From assembly GCF_024166365.1 (NCBI RefSeq), contig NC_064821.1:51735093-51799092 (forward strand): 64,000 nt of DNA, in the 5' to 3' direction. Below, one piece after another: positions 1 through 12,575 of the stretch. Made by a program: the position numbers and the translations under genes. Every line of letters begins with the position of its first letter. The first letter of the stretch is position 1. The notes under the pieces are model-generated. The model was not told the DNA's origin and ran no database searches. It saw nothing but the letters and a program-made list of their open reading frames with translations. The stretch comes from Elephas maximus indicus (Eukaryota; Chordata; Mammalia; Proboscidea; Elephantidae).

Positions 1-226
1 AAGACAACCTACAGATTGGGAGAAGATTTTGGGGAACCATATATCAGATAAGGGCCTAATGTCTAAAATATATATAAAACTTTTACAACTTAATGACAAA
101 AAGACAATCAACTCAATCAAAAAACGGACAAAGGACTTGAACAGACATTTCACCAAAAAGGATATTCAAATGGCCGACAAGCACATGAAAAGATGCTCAA
201 CATCTTTAGCCATTCTAAAACCAAAC

Positions 227-418
227 TCATTGCCGTCAAGTCAATTCAGACTCATAGTGACCCTATAGGACAGAGTAGAAACTGCCCCATAGGGCTTCCA
301 GGGCTTTAATCATTATGGAAGCAGACTGCCACATCTTTCTCCCTCGGAGGGAGGCTGGTGAGTTTGAATCACTGGCCTCTCAGTTAGCAGCCAAGCACCA
401 CTAAGCCACCAGGGCTCT
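227..418 (-). mobile_element. AfroSINE, short form
   Basis: Antisense copy starting with the family's 3' part (tgccgtcaagtcaattcaga, then actcatagtgaccctatagg) and ending with the tRNA-like head ccaccagggctc. It sits inside the L1 fragment, so it is younger than that L1. Confidence 0.85.
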
Positions 419-431
419 TCATTAGCCATTA

Positions 432-590
432 AACCCATTGCCATCGAGTCGGTTCTGACTCATAGCGACCCTAGAGAACAGAGTAGAACTGCCCCATAGG
501 GTTTCCAAGGAGCATGTGGTGGATTCGAAATGCTGAACTTTTTTGGTTAGCAGTATGGGCTCTTAAAAACTATGCCACCAGGGTTTCCAG
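432..590 (-). mobile_element. AfroSINE, short form
   Basis: Second antisense copy directly after the first, with the diagnostic attgccatcgagtcggttct start and a ccaccagggtttcc end. Both copies lie in the same L1 fragment. Confidence 0.85.
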
Positions 591-1489
591 CAACCCTATA
601 GGGAGTTGCAAATCAAAACCACAATGAGTTATCACCTCACTCCCATTAGAAAGGCAATGATTTAAAAATAAATAAATAAAGCAGAAATGAGTGTTGGCAC
701 TGTTGTGAAAAAAAAAATAGAACTCTCATCCATTGCTAGTGGGAAGGGAAAATGGTACAGCCACTGTGGAAAACAGTTTTATGGTTCCTTGAAAAGTTAA
801 ACACAGAACTATCATATGACCCAGCCATCCCAATCCTAACTATATGCCTGGGAGAAGTGAAGGCAGGAATGCAAACAGAAGCCTGCTCACCAATGTTCAT
901 CACGACACTTTTCACAAAATCCAAAAGGCAGAAACAATAGAAATGTCCACCAACAGATGAATGAATACACAAAATGCAATGGAATATTATGCAGCTGTAA
1001 AGAGAAATGAAGTTCTGATACGTGCCACAACATGCATGAATCTTGAAAACATCATGCTGAGCAAAATAAGTCAGTTGTAAAAGGATACTCTATGATCTCA
1101 CTTATATGAAATAAGCAAATACATAGAAACCAAAGATTTTTAATGGTTTCCAGAGGTGAGAGGGAGGGGAAAAGGGGGAGTTTTTGTTTGAGGGCCAATA
1201 AATTGACGTTAATGGTGACGGAATATTTTGGAAAATGATAGCAATAATGATGGCACAATATGAAAAATATAGCCAATGTCATTGAATTGCAAATGCGAAA
1301 GTTGTGCTGGCAGAAAAAAAGTTAAAAATTAAAAAAAAAAGACAAAAGGTTAATCTCTGTAATCCATGAATAAACTGCTTTTATTGGAAAAAACTAGGTC
1401 ACCTATGTCATTCCCTTATCCTCTAATATTTCACTGTTTATTTCCTAGGAATAAGGATACTTTCTTACATAACTGCAGGGCAGTTGTCA

Positions 1490-2395
1490 ACTTCAGGAAA
1501 TTTAGCATTGATACAATATTCTATTTAATCTACAACCCATATTCCAATTTTGTCAATTGTCCCAATAATTTATAGAATTTTTTTTCCTCTAGTACAAGAC
1601 CCAGCCTAGAATCCCATATTGCTTCTAGTTTCCACGTCTCTTTAGTCTCCTTTAACATGGAACACTTCCTCAACAGTTGTTTGTCTTTCATGATATCCAC
1701 ATTTTTGAAGAATACAGACCAGTCATTTTGTAGAATGCTCCTCAATGTATGTTTGCCTGAAGTGTCTTCATTATTAGATTCAGGCTATGTATTCCCTGCT
1801 GCAATCTGACATAGATGATTGTTTCCTTCTCAGGGTATTACACTCAGAAATACATCGTGCCTCTCTGCCTCTCATTGGCAGTGTTAAGTTTGATCACCTG
1901 GTCAAGGTGTTGTCTGGCTTCTCCATTGCACAGTTTCTTTTTCCTCCTCGCAACCATCAGTTGATGTTACACTGTAAGGAATATCCTCCCTCCTTCCTTT
2001 TCTCTTCTTTCTTCTCTTTCTCCTCCTTCTTTTCCTTCTCCTTCCTACCCTCCTCCTCCTTCTCCTTCTTCTTCTTCCTCTCTCCCTTTCTTTCTTCTTC
2101 TATCAGCATGAATTCCTATTTTATTCAGGGGGCTATAATCCGTCCTTATTTATTGTAAGGTTCAAATTGTCCCAAATTTGGCCAGTTGGAGTCATGTTTC
2201 TTTCTGACCTGCCTCCATCATTTTGGGAGACACTTCCCTATTTTCTGCCACAGCAACATGTTCCAAACTCATCTTCTAATTTTCCTGCCCAAGCCCCTGA
2301 ATCAGCCATTTTTCCTTTTAGTGGGGAATGGTATTTAGAAACGAAGTTCTAGGTGCTGGTTGTGCTTGTTGCTACTAGAAATGGAATTGCTGTGT
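1490..2395 (-). mobile_element. Old L1M LINE fragment, antisense
   Basis: Reads as the reverse complement of an ancient L1M 3' region: gtcaattgtcccaataattt, ctctttagtctcctttaac, and later aaattgtcccaaatttggcc. A 120-bp polypyrimidine tract expands within it at about 1978-2104. No open frame of interest is seen. Subfamily assignment would need a repeat library. Confidence 0.65.
1978..2104. repeat. Polypyrimidine (CCT/TTC) tract
   Basis: About 125 bases almost purely of C and T, built from cctcctt and tctttcttc variants, imperfect rather than a clean microsatellite. It lies inside the antisense L1M fragment. Confidence 0.9.
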
Positions 2396-2760
2396 TGGAA
2401 AAGTAAATGCATAGGTCATTTTATTAGGGTCAATGAGTTGATTAGAGTTAATAGGGTTTATTGAGGCACGAAGCTGTTCGAAGACAGGAAGCATCCTTGC
2501 AGAAAGTTGCAAGGTGCTTGTTAACAGAGTTTTTAAAGGCAGTTAGGGGGTTTCCACTAAGGAAGCTATATTGATTGGATCTTAGATATGTCTTTAATCG
2601 AAGGGAGGGTCTTACAAAGCCAGAGTCTTTCTGTCATTGGCTTTGTAAATACACTTGTCTGATGGGAATTGGTTGAGTCTGGTATGGTGAGTCAAAAGCA
2701 TTTTTAACTGTCAAGTTGTTCTTTTCAAAAGGTTTTTATAGTTAGAACACTTTGAACATT
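2396..2760. repeat. Unclassified repeat-like stretch, possibly an old LTR
   Basis: Contains tttattgaggcacgaagc, whose reverse complement looks like an LTR polyadenylation region, and repeated short phrases. I cannot name a family, and no gene is visible. The call rests on general texture only. Confidence 0.25.
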
Positions 2761-2859
2761 CTCTATTGTTCTGTCAATATCTGGTACAAATGGCCATTTT
2801 GATTCATTTGTTCTTAGAAAGGTTTTTGCACCTGGCACAAATGACCATTAATTTTTATT

Positions 2860-5390
2860 TAATATTCTTCAATAAATGGTATTGGGAAACTTTCCACATG
2901 CATAAAAAGGAAACAGGATCCATGCCTCACACCATACACAAAAACAAATTAAAAATGGATTAAAACCTAAATGTGAAAACTAAAATCATAAAATTCTTAG
3001 AAGAAAATGCAGGGGCAAGGTTGCCTCTCCCAGCTTTTAACAATGGATTATCTAATATAGCAAAAGCAAAAGACAAAATAAATCAATAGGACCTCATAAA
3101 AATTAAAAACCTCTGTTCTGCAAAAGACTTTACCAAAAAAGTGAAAAGACCAAGCTACCGACTACAATACGTTTGGAGGCCACATATCCAATAAGAATCT
3201 AATAACCAAAATATATATAAAACTTCAACAACTTAACAACAAAAAGACAAATAATCCAACCAAAAAATGGGCAAAGGACTTGAAAAGACATTTCACCAAA
3301 GAGGACATTAAAATGGCTACAAAACACATGAAAAATGCTCAATGTCATTAGCCATCAGAGAAATGCAACTCAAAACCACAATGAGAAACTGTTTCACTAC
3401 GATTAATAATAATAAAAATAATAACAAATGTTGGCAAGGATGTGGGGAAATTGAAACCTTTATCACTGGTGGGAATGCAAAAAGCTGTTGTGGAAAACGG
3501 TGTGGCGAGTTCCTCAAAAAACTAAAAATCGAACCACCATGTGACCCAGCAATTTCACTCCTAGGTGTATACCCAAAAGACTTGAAAGCAGAGACTCAAA
3601 CAGATAGTTGTACACCAGTGTTCATTGTACCACTATTCAGAATATCAAAAAAGGTGGAAACAACCCAAATGCCCATCAATAGATGAATGGATAAACAAAA
3701 CAAAATGTGGTATATATAAACAATGGAATACTACTCAGCCAGTAAGAGAAATGAAGTCTTGATAATGTTACAATATGGTGGAACTTAAAGACAGACGTTA
3801 TGTTGAGTGAAATAAGTCAGTCACAAAAGGATAAATATTGTATGACCTCACTTACCTAAAAAGATAAGAACAGGCAAATGTATAGAGACCAAAGTTTATT
3901 AATTGTTACTAGGGGTGGGAGGGAGACAGTAAAGAGGGAAGGGGGCTATTGCTTATGGAGTACTGAGCTTCAGTTTACAGTAATGGAAAAATCACATTGA
4001 TTAAGGGTGGGGTTGCACAGCCCATTAATGTAATTGCTGGCAGTAATTTGTACACTTGTAAAAAGTTGATTTGATAAAAGTTGTGGGATAGATATATTTA
4101 CAACAATTAAAAAAAAAAGAGTAGCTGCTGAGGCTGCTTATGTACAACCAAACACCTCATGGGATTTGGTTTTTTGATTTGGAGGTTTAAAGTCGTGGTT
4201 TCAAGAGCCATCCCAGTTAACTGGCCTAATATTGTGTCTAGGGTTTGTGTTCTACCTCCTAGTTCATTGTATATAGTGTCTGGGGTCTTAAAAGCTTGCA
4301 AGTAGCCATCCAAGTTACAATAATTGGTCTCTATTTTCCTCCAACAGAGGAAAGGAGAGTCAGTAATAGGAGGAGGAAATGGAATGTGAGGTTAATCGCC
4401 TCCATGAACAACTGCCCCCTTTGCCATGAGACCAGAACAACTGGATGGTGCCTGGCTACAATTACTGAACGTTTTGATCAAAGATTCTATAGAAGAATCC
4501 TTAACAAAAAGAGGTAAAACAGGCAATCCAGAGGCCCCTGAGGTCAGCTCTAAACTTGTATGTAACCAAAGCTGCAAATAGATGATAAGGGACAAAAAAT
4601 CACCAACAGACCAAATACATCCTAGAACAATGAGTCAACGTGACTTAATGATAAAGCTCACAGATCTCCTCAGAGCAGTTTTTTTTTTTTTTTCCAGAAG
4701 CAACTAGATGGAACCAGCCCTAGGGACATGTGCAGAACACCCACTTCTGACCACTACATGACCTTGCACCAGGGGCAGCAGAGGGCTGCAGTCATAGCTG
4801 GGGAATTGAACTTGGGGAGCAAGAGACTGTGCAGGCACATGACCCCATACTAAGTCCTGCTATGAATCCTAGAAGCCCCCGGGACTGGAGCCGTCTTGAA
4901 GCCATCTTAGAAAAAACATATCCCTACCCAGATGGGCCACTTTCTGGAAAACCCCACCTATACCTATGAATAAACATAAATCTTTTCCACGCAAAAACCT
5001 TTAAAAACCCATGCAAATCCTTTGTTCTGGGAGATGGAGGTAAGCGTTGCCTAGGCTCTCCTCATCTCCCCTTGCAAGCCTCTTCACTAAAGCTTTGCTT
5101 GTGTGGAAAAATTCTCCATGCCTCACCTGTTCATTCTTGACCAATGAAAGGCAAGAATCGCCTTTACTTAAGGGCATAGAACAGAGGGAAATGCAGAACA
5201 GAATTTCAAATTCTCATGGCATCCAGACGTTCTGGAGCAATGGGGACTGGACGAACCCCTGAAACTATTGCCCTGAGATAATCTTTAAACCTTAAACAAA
5301 AATACCCCTGAAGTCTTTTCAAAACCAAACAATAGTTTAGCTTAACTAGTAAAGAATGCCTGCACTGAGCATTGAGCTTTTTTAAGACCT
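2860..5390 (+). mobile_element. L1 LINE 3' end with long 3' UTR, interrupted
   Basis: ORF2-derived sequence (accaaaatatatataaaact through gtgtggcgagttcctcaaaa and gacccagcaatttcactcct) runs to about 3850. A long 3' UTR follows that is shared with the copies at 25.2-27.7 and 32.1-33.3 kb. An LTR insertion at about 4517-5165 splits the UTR, which resumes at gaaatgcagaacagaatttc. Frames are broken, so the element is inactive. Confidence 0.75.
4517..5165 (+). mobile_element. Solo LTR-like element (retroviral fossil) inside L1 3' UTR
   Basis: An unrelated segment of about 650 bp interrupts an L1 UTR whose two sides are contiguous in the other local copies. It holds a TATA-like and poly(A)-like region (aataaacataaatc) and an ending reminiscent of class I retroviral LTRs. 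Exact ends are uncertain. No coding part is present. Confidence 0.5.
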
Positions 5391-5401
5391 ATGGAGATCA
5401 A

Positions 5402-5572
5402 TGGAGCCCTGGTGGTGTGGTGGTTAACCACTAACCAAAATGTCAGTAGTTCAAATCCAACAGCCACTCCTTGGAAACTCTATGGGGAAGTTCTACTCTG
5501 TCTTCTAGGGTGGCTAGGAGTCGGAATCGACCTGACAGCAATGGGTTTTTTTTTTTTTGTTTGTTTGTTTAC
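5402..5572 (+). mobile_element. AfroSINE, short form
   Basis: Sense copy: gagccctggtggtgtggtgg head, tRNA-like B-box region, ggagtcggaatcgacctgac tail and a T-rich end. It lies at the end of the L1 UTR. Confidence 0.9.
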
Positions 5573-5582
5573 ATGGTGTGAT

Positions 5583-6052
5583 GTTTAAGGTTGTGTGTCA
5601 GCTTGGCTGGACCATGATGCTCAGTGGTTTGGCAGTTGTATGATGTTGTGATCACTTCCATGATGAGATTTGATATAATGTGATCACTTCCCTGATGAAA
5701 TCTGCTGTGAGTAGCCAATCAATTTAAAGGGAGTTTCCTTGGGCATGTGACCTGCATCGAATATAAATGGACATTCTGGCAAGGCTTGTGGACTTTTGCT
5801 CGCACTGGATCCTGCAGCTGGCCCCTGTTCATCTGACCTCCAGTTCTTGGGACTTGAGCTAGCAAGTGCCTGCTAATCTTGGGTTCACCACCCCCTGCAG
5901 CTAAGTGAGCCAGGAGAAGCCTCCAGCCTGACTCAGGGACTTGGGACTTTCCGGCCTTACAACTGTTAGCCATTTCCTTAATACAAATCTATCTCTATAT
6001 ATATTTATATGCTTTACTGGTTTTGCTTCTCTAGAGAACCCAGACAATGGGG
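5583..6052 (+). mobile_element. ERVL/MaLR-like solo LTR (fossil)
   Basis: Starts near tgtgtcagcttggctggacc and ends in gcttctctagagaacccagac, with atataaatggacattctg as a TATA-like part. These phrases fit MaLR/ERVL-type LTRs. No internal retroviral sequence follows. Old and non-coding. Confidence 0.55.
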
Positions 6053-6874
6053 AAATCATCCACATCTATTCAAAGGGAAAGAATTAATGGTGACCACCTT
6101 GGAGATAAGCTACAACATCTATTGATCAGATTCTCTCCCAGAAGAAATGTTTTGTTGAGGCTGCTGTCTTTGACCCACTTGCTCTTAATCCCCTTCCCCA
6201 TAGCTAGTGCTGTGAATTACCAAGTCCTAGACCTGTGTTGTTTTTTTTTTTTTTTACCTGTGTTTAGTATTTGGATATATAGTGTTAGACCTTCTCTTTC
6301 TGGGGATGATTTTTGTCTGGGCTTTGTCTATTCTTTTACCAAGCCTTTTAAGCCTCTTCTCTGCTGCCCCCATCCTTAGACTTTTAGTAGCAACTCGAGC
6401 TTTGCTGGAATTTGTCCTTTTTTTCTCTGTTTACAGGTAATTTGAAGTTTTTTGTATTCTTGTCTCCTAGTAAGGTTGGGTCACGTGTGGTATTAGCTGC
6501 ATTCTTTTTGACCTGACATATTTAGGGGAGGATGTACAGAGAGATTTGAATTCAGGTGGCCACTATCATCCCTGCCAGTACTCTTAGATGGATTAACTCA
6601 GTTAATCTTCCCAATAACCCTAGGAAAGAGATACTATTATTATTCTCATTTGATGGATAAATTTCCTCAGTAAATGGTAGTTACCTCTTGTACTGGAAAT
6701 CTTTAGTCTGACCCCACAGATCCACTATCCTTTTCCACCCTCCTCAGTGACCCATGAGGCTGACTTTTATGGATTATGAAAACCAGCTCTCTCTTGCCCT
6801 AGGTGTCACTTAGAGATGGCACCTACCTCCTCCCCAGGCCTCTCTGCCTCAGGATCCTTCAGGCTTAGGGGTGT
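6053..6874. other. Intergenic stretch, no gene seen
   Basis: Mixed single-copy-looking sequence with a T-run at 6240-6256 and no coding signature on either strand. A weak MIR-like phrase (aaccctaggaaagagatact) occurs near 6615. Confidence 0.5.
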
Positions 6875-7235
6875 TAATAGAGCTGCTACCACAGAGACTG
6901 GAGAAACACTGAGAGTATGGCCCCCGGACACCCTTTCAGCTCAGTACTGAGGTCGTTCCTGAGGTTCACCCTTCAGCCAAAGATTGAGCAGGCCCATGGA
7001 ACAAAACAAGACTAAGGAACGTACCAGCCCTGGGGCAGGGCCTGGAAGGCAGGAGGGAACAGGAAAGCTGGTAATAGGGAACCCAAGTTTGAGAAGGGAG
7101 AGTGTTGACATGTCGCGGGGTTGTTAACCAGTGTCATAGAACTATGTGTGTACCAACTATTTGATGAAAAACTAGTCTGTTCTGTACCTTCACCTAAAGT
7201 ACAATAAAAAAAAATTAAAAAGAAAAAAAAATACA
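6875..7235 (+). mobile_element. RTE (BovB-like) LINE 3' end
   Basis: Its reverse complement matches the repeat at 54120-54475. It ends with the characteristic ttcacctaaagtacaataaa followed by an A-rich tail. Only the 3' end is present, as is usual for a truncated LINE copy. Confidence 0.6.
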
Positions 7236-8051
7236 GCTGCTACTACTTTCCCTGGGCACAGTTACTAGTGGTTTCTCTCTACCCTGTCCATACCTTTGTA
7301 AATATCCCCTTTATGAAACTTCCTTGAATTATTCTAATATGAGTGGGATATTTTCCACTGGGACCCTCACTTATAATCTTTTGTCATCATCATCATCTTC
7401 ATTTTTGTTATCATCATTACATAATGGTTTTTGAGCTTGGGTGGTTGTTCTTCCTGGTTATGGCTGTACTGACTGCTCTTTAGACAATTCTTATGGCTTG
7501 TCCAGGCAGGCCTGGTTGAGCTGAGCCCTGTCTGTAAAGGAGAAAAAAGCACTCCAGGCCTGAGAATGGGGCAGGAAGAAGCCAGGACAGTCACAAGGCC
7601 CTGCTCGGTGCTTATTTTAAGTCAGCCCTTTGGAGTGTCACCTGCTCTCAGCTGCTATCTCCCACAAGGTTCTCAGGACAGGCAGGCTGCGAGAGTAACA
7701 GGTGACTCGCACATATCTTTCTACAGAGCTCTCCTTCCCTGGCCTGGCAGGTTCCGGCCAGAGGCACTGGGCCTGGTCCATCAGGAAATCATACCACTTC
7801 CTGCTGGATGGGGCCAGTGTAGGCTCGGAGACTCCACAAGGCCATGGATCAGGGAGTAACTGGACAGCCTCCAGTTTTCACCAGGACAGAACAACACCAG
7901 TGGCCTGTGTCCTGGCAGGGACAGGGAGGGCAGACAGGTTCTTTCAGAGCTGAGCAATCAACGGGCTCTCTTTTTTCAAGTAGCTTCCTTTAAACTGAAA
8001 AATCTCTAGTTCCTTCATTCATCCAACAAATATTTATTGAATGCCTACTTT
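7236..8051. other. Intergenic stretch, no gene seen
   Basis: Single-copy-looking DNA with a short ATC-rich simple repeat near 7380-7400 and an ancient-repeat phrase (catccaacaaatatttattg) near 8020. Short frames on both strands show no recognisable domain. Confidence 0.5.
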
Positions 8052-8355
8052 GAGGCATTGGTGGTTCAGGGGTAAAACTCATGCCTTCCATGCTGGAGAC
8101 CCAGGTTTAATTTCCAGCCAGTGCAGCTCACATCCGTCCATGGAGACCTGTGTGTTACTATGATGCTGTACAAGATTCAGTAGAACTGCCAAACTAAGAT
8201 GGGCTGGGAAAAAAGGCCCGGCTAGCTACTTCTGAAAATCAGTCAATGAAAACCCTAAGGATCGCAATGGTCCAGGATGGAGTAGTGTTTGGTTCCCTTG
8301 TGCATGGGGTCGTCACGTGTTGGGGGCCAACTTGACAACAGCTAACAACAACACT
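8052..8355 (+). mobile_element. AfroSINE, long form
   Basis: Sense copy of about 300 bp: gaggcattggtggttcaggg head, a middle with gactaagatgggctggg equivalents, and a tail cttgacaacagctaacaaca. The tail matches the 3' end of local RTE copies. Confidence 0.85.
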
Positions 8356-8940
8356 ATATTTTAGGTGCTGAGGAAAGAGCAGCAGACAAAAGAGATAAAA
8401 TCCCTGTCTTTGTGGATCATGCATTCTAGTAGAGGGAAGATAGACAATAAACCAAAAAATAACTAAAATACTTAGTATATTAGAAGGCGATGATTGCCAA
8501 GAAGGAAAATAAAGCAGAGGAGAGAGAAGGACATGCTAGGGAGTTGTTGAGTTTTTAGCAGGAAGGTCAGAGAGGAACTCACTAGGGAGGTGATATTGGA
8601 ATAAAGACCTGAATGAGGTGAAGAGGGAGCCTTAAAGATATTCCAGGGAAGAATGTGCCAGGGAGGGGGAACAGCCAACGCAAAGCCCCTACAGCATGTC
8701 TAGAATGTTCAAGAATGGCAAAGAGGTCAGCATTGGGGCATAGAGTGAGTGGGGGGGACAGAAAAGGAAATGGGCTCAGAGAGGCAGTGAGGGCTTGACA
8801 GAGCAGAGCCTTCAAGACCACTGTTAAGACTTTGAATAACTTTACTCCCAGTAAGATGGGGGCCATTTGAGCCAAGAAAGAACGATCTCCAGCCATGTAC
8901 AAGTGTGTGAGATTTATATTAAGTGTGCCACTGTCCATTC
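8356..8940 (+). repeat. Ancient interspersed repeat, family uncertain
   Basis: Phrases such as aaatccctgtctttgtggat and gaatgtgccagggagggg plus an amount of GAAGG-rich text resemble a widespread old mammalian repeat. The AfroSINE at 8052 appears to have inserted near its start. I cannot name the family from memory. Confidence 0.4.
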
Positions 8941-9419
8941 TGGAGAGCTCACCCCGAGGATCTCTTCTGGTTCTTTTCTATCCATGATCTCACCTTTGAG
9001 AGCACAGGCAAAGAAATAGAAAGAGAGACCCAGCAGGATCCCCTGAGAACAGGTGTTGCAGATCTGAGGATGGGGCCCATCTTTTCAGGGCAGTCCTGAG
9101 AGCCCTGATTCCGGAGATGAGAGGCTCTGGAGACACACAGATGCAGGTCTTGGACAGGTCAACCTCCCTAAACCTCAGTTTCTCCATCTGGAAAATGGCA
9201 TGATTCTAGTACTTCTCTTTTACTTAAGAAATATTTATTAAGCATCTACAATGTGGAAGAACTGATTCTGTAGGGTAATTGCTCAACGGCTCGTCTCTTT
9301 CCCCCGCTGGGATAGGAGCTCCATCCACAGAGGCAGGTGCCAGATGGCCCATCTTTGTACCTTTGTACCTGGAATGGCTGGAGAGGGCCCAACACATGGA
9401 AGGGGCCTCACTAGATGAC
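8941..9419. other. Intergenic stretch with weak MIR-like sequence
   Basis: The phrase aacctcagtttctccatctg near 9170-9190 is typical of MIR, but most of the stretch is unassigned. No coding signal. Confidence 0.5.
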
Positions 9420-9975
9420 TGGAATATAACTAACATGTCGTACAATTCACCCATTTAAAGTGTACAATTCAATGGCTCTTAGTGTATTTGCAGATTTGTG
9501 CAACCATCACCGCAATCAATTTTAGAACATTTTCATACACTTTAGATAACACACCGCACCCCATGCCCCTCCCCAGTCCTAGACAACCACTACTTTTCTG
9601 TCTCCACAGATCTCCCTCTTCTGGAATTTATATGGATGGAATCATATAGTATGTGGACTTCCGTGACTGGCTTCCTTTACTGAGCATAATGTTCCCAAAG
9701 TTCATCCATGTTGTAGCATGCATCATTACTACATCCCTTTTTATAGCTGAATAATATCCCGTTGTATAGAAGTACCATGTTTTCCTTTCTTTCATCCAGT
9801 TATGGGCATTTGGGTTATTTCTACTTTTTGATTATTACGTACAAGGCTGCTAGAAATGTTTGGATACATGTTTTTGTGTGGGTATATATTTTCATTTCTC
9901 TTGAGTATGTACCAACTGCTAGGTCATATGGCAAGTCTATGCTGAATCATTTGAAGAATATATACAGGGGAGTGT
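9420..9975 (-). mobile_element. L1M LINE 3' region, antisense
   Basis: Antisense L1M text: aattcacccatttaaagtgt, gtgcaaccatcaccgcaatc, ttcatccatgttgtagcatg, ctaggtcatatggcaagtc. It is an old truncated copy with no intact frame. Confidence 0.75.
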
Positions 9976-10189
9976 GTGTGTGTAAAGACATATATTTTTT
10001 TAATATACTCCGTGTTGCTAAAAAGCTGTCATATTTATTCTTTGAAATGGCTCTTTATAGTCCACTGAGTTTAATATTCTTGAAACAATGAACTATTTCC
10101 CAGATCTGGGCTATTTAGATAGTGGCTAGACTTTTTGCCCATTTAAATAATGCTGAGCTATCTTCAAATTCATAGGGTTTTTGTCCTTT

Positions 10190-10415
10190 TAGATCAGGAT
10201 CCTTCAACTTTGGCACTATCGACATTTGGGGCTGGATAATTCTTTGTGGTGGGGCTGTCCTGCTCATTGTAGGATGTTTAGCAGCATTCCAGGCCTCTAT
10301 GTACCAGATGCCAGTAGCACCCTCCCCATTCAAATTGTGACAACAAAAAATATCTCCAGACATTGCCAAATGTCACCTGGAGGATAACATCAGATATGGC
10401 TGAGAACTTCTTTTT
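10190..10415 (-). mobile_element. MER20-type hAT-Charlie DNA element
   Basis: About 220 bp in antisense orientation: ctttggcactatcgacattt, tgtaggatgtttagcagcat, ccagacattgccaaatgtca. This matches the non-autonomous MER20 consensus as I recall it. Non-coding. Confidence 0.7.
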
Positions 10416-11280
10416 AGATACTATATTCAGGATAAATAGCTAAGAATGACATTTCCTGAACTTGTTGATGGGTCTTAATGCTCATGAACGGCCCCTCAAC
10501 AGGACTGTAGTAGTTCACGGTGTCTTTGCCATGAGTGACAGGAGAATGGACTCAAGGATCCTCAAGGAAGCAGCGTGGCACCTGTGAAAGAGTTGATAGA
10601 AGACAAGGAATGGCACCTGCATGCCCAAGGGCCCTAATTCCAGGAAAGACAGGCTCTAGAGACACGTAGACCTGAGTCCAAGTCCTGGGGCATCATTTAC
10701 ACTGAGTCACTGGAAGGGCCGCACAGTGCCTACTCGAGGCAGATATGGTTCATGTAGATTTTGTTATGAATGGGGCAGCCATTGACTGAGTGGGGGTCAT
10801 CATGAAGATAAGCAGGACGAGGCTTGTATCCTGCAGACTTTCTGGAAATGGAGAAAGAGAGGGAGGGAAGGAGCAGGAAACAGAGAGAGGGAGGGAAGCC
10901 AGCCACGTCCGGAGAGTCACACTCATGAATGGTTTGGAGTCCGACACACTGAGGGTGTAGATTATGAATGGTCGTCCCAGAACATCCACATGAGAGATAT
11001 TAATAGAGCTGTTCCAGGAGAGGACGCAATGTGCTTGGGAGGGACTGACACAGCAGCAAGGCCCGGAAGCAGGCCCTTGTGACACCCCTGCCACAGGGAA
11101 TGGGGAAGGACCTGGCAGGGCACCCTGGGTCCTCTGGCTGGCTCTTCTTCACTGGTGTTACTCCCTGGTCAAGGCAGCCATCACCACACAGACTAAGAGT
11201 TCTAGGCCTTTCGAGGCTAGCTGCATCCTCACTGAACATGGCTGGTGGCCTGGAGCCATGTTCCCCCATTTGAAGGGTTA
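10416..11280. other. Intergenic stretch, no gene seen
   Basis: Single-copy-looking sequence with a purine-rich part at 10845-10900. Frames on the minus strand (10750-11380) have low-complexity composition and no known domain, so I reject them as genes. Confidence 0.5.
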
Positions 11281-11495
11281 CATGGAGTCCCTGGTGGTGA
11301 AAATTGTTAATGCACTTGGCTATCCAAAAGTTTGGTAGTTTGAGTCTACCCAGAGGCACCTTGGAAGAAAGGCCTGGCAACCTAGTTCAATGGCTGAAAA
11401 TCAGCCATTGAAAACCCTATGGAGCACAGTTTTACTCTGACATACATGGGGTTGCCATGAGTCACAGTCGACTCAACAGCACCTGGCTACTAATG
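11281..11495 (+). mobile_element. AfroSINE, short form, second subtype
   Basis: Sense copy: ggagtccctggtggtgaaaa head, cagaggcaccttggaagaaa middle, cacagtcgactcaacagcac tail. It differs from the first subtype by the cacacatggggttgccatg-like 3' half. Confidence 0.85.
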
Positions 11496-11765
11496 GATAG
11501 AGCCATGGGAGAGACTGGATAAGTAGCCAGGGGAGAACCTCAGCTCCGAGGTCACATCAGGAGGGTGTGGCAGGAAAACCAGACAGGTGCATCTTGTATG
11601 TTTAAAGGTCTTTGATCTGGACCTCAGTGTGTCCTTAGGTTTATGCCTTAGGCCTCTGAAGTATTTAGCCTTTAATACGGGCTACACTGTGCAGCAATGA
11701 AGAGTTTTGGATTCAGGAGTCGGCCTACCTGGGTTAAAATTTCAGTACCACTTCTTATTAGCTGT

Positions 11766-12305
11766 GACAGATTGTATCTCTAACAGCGGCCACAGTAACT
11801 CCCGTGCCACATGCTCTTCTTACAATGTGAAATTGACACTTCCCCCATCACAGAGTGGGGTCCACGTTCTTTCCTTTTGAAAATGGATGGGCTTGTGACT
11901 GTGGCAGAAGCGACACTATGTGTTGACTTCTCAGGCTAGGTCATCAAAGGGGAAGTAACTTCTGTGTTGCTACTGGAAAGCTTGCACCGAAGCCATGAGC
12001 TGCCACGGAAACAGTCCAACTGCCCTGAGGCCACCATGTTGTGAGGAAGCCCAAACTGGAGAAGCCCTGAGAATATGTGAAGAGAGATGAATGCCTGGTC
12101 AGCCCCATTCTGCTCCGGCCCCCTCTGTTCCAGCTCTGGCCACCATCAGACTACAACAGCATGAGAGAGCCACACAGGCCTTTCCCAAATTCCTAACCCA
12201 AATCATGAGAGAGAATAAAATGATTGCTATTGTTTTAAGCCACTAAGTGTTTTAGGCCACTACGTTTTGGGGTGATTTGTTATACAGCGATTGATAACAA
12301 CAGTG
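11766..12305 (+). mobile_element. MLT1-like ERVL-MaLR LTR (fossil)
   Basis: Ends with the family's typical ttgttttaagccactaagtg and gttatacagcgattgataac phrases and carries gagagaataaaatgattgct as a poly(A)-like part. It is an old solo LTR with no coding part. Confidence 0.6.
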
Positions 12306-12382
12306 CTAGCTGTGTACCTTAGGCAAGCCACTTAAGCTTCTCTTCTCCCTAGTTTTCTCATCTCTAATAACAATACTACTTC

Positions 12383-12575
12383 GTGCCAGTTGCCATCAAG
12401 TCAACCCCAGCTCACGGCAACCCTATGTGTGTCAGAGTAGAACTGTGTTCTACAGGATTTTTAAGGTGGTTCATACAGTTAACACACTCAGCTGCTAACC
12501 AAATTGTTGGCAGTTCAAGCCCACCCGGAGGCACCTTGGAAGAAAGGCCTGGTGATCTACTTACCTCATAGGACG
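12383..12575. mobile_element. Two AfroSINE fragments in opposite orientation
   Basis: Positions 12383-12462 read as the antisense 3' half (gttgccatcaagtcaacccc). Positions 12468-12575 read as the sense 5' half (gctgctaaccaaattgttgg, then ggaagaaaggcctggtgat). The junction suggests inversion or two nested insertions. Confidence 0.7.

Larger units (their letters stand above)
1..1343 (+). mobile_element. L1 LINE 3' end, split by AfroSINEs
   Basis: The sequence matches the end of ORF2 and the 3' UTR of a mammalian L1 of the L1M kind: the stretch on a plant of phrases such as caaaggacttgaacagacat and the later ggtacagccactgtggaaaac block. Two minus-strand AfroSINEs at about 227-590 interrupt it. 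It ends in an A-rich tail near 1320-1342. Reading frames are short and broken, so it is inactive. The 5' part lies outside the window or was never copied. Confidence 0.8.
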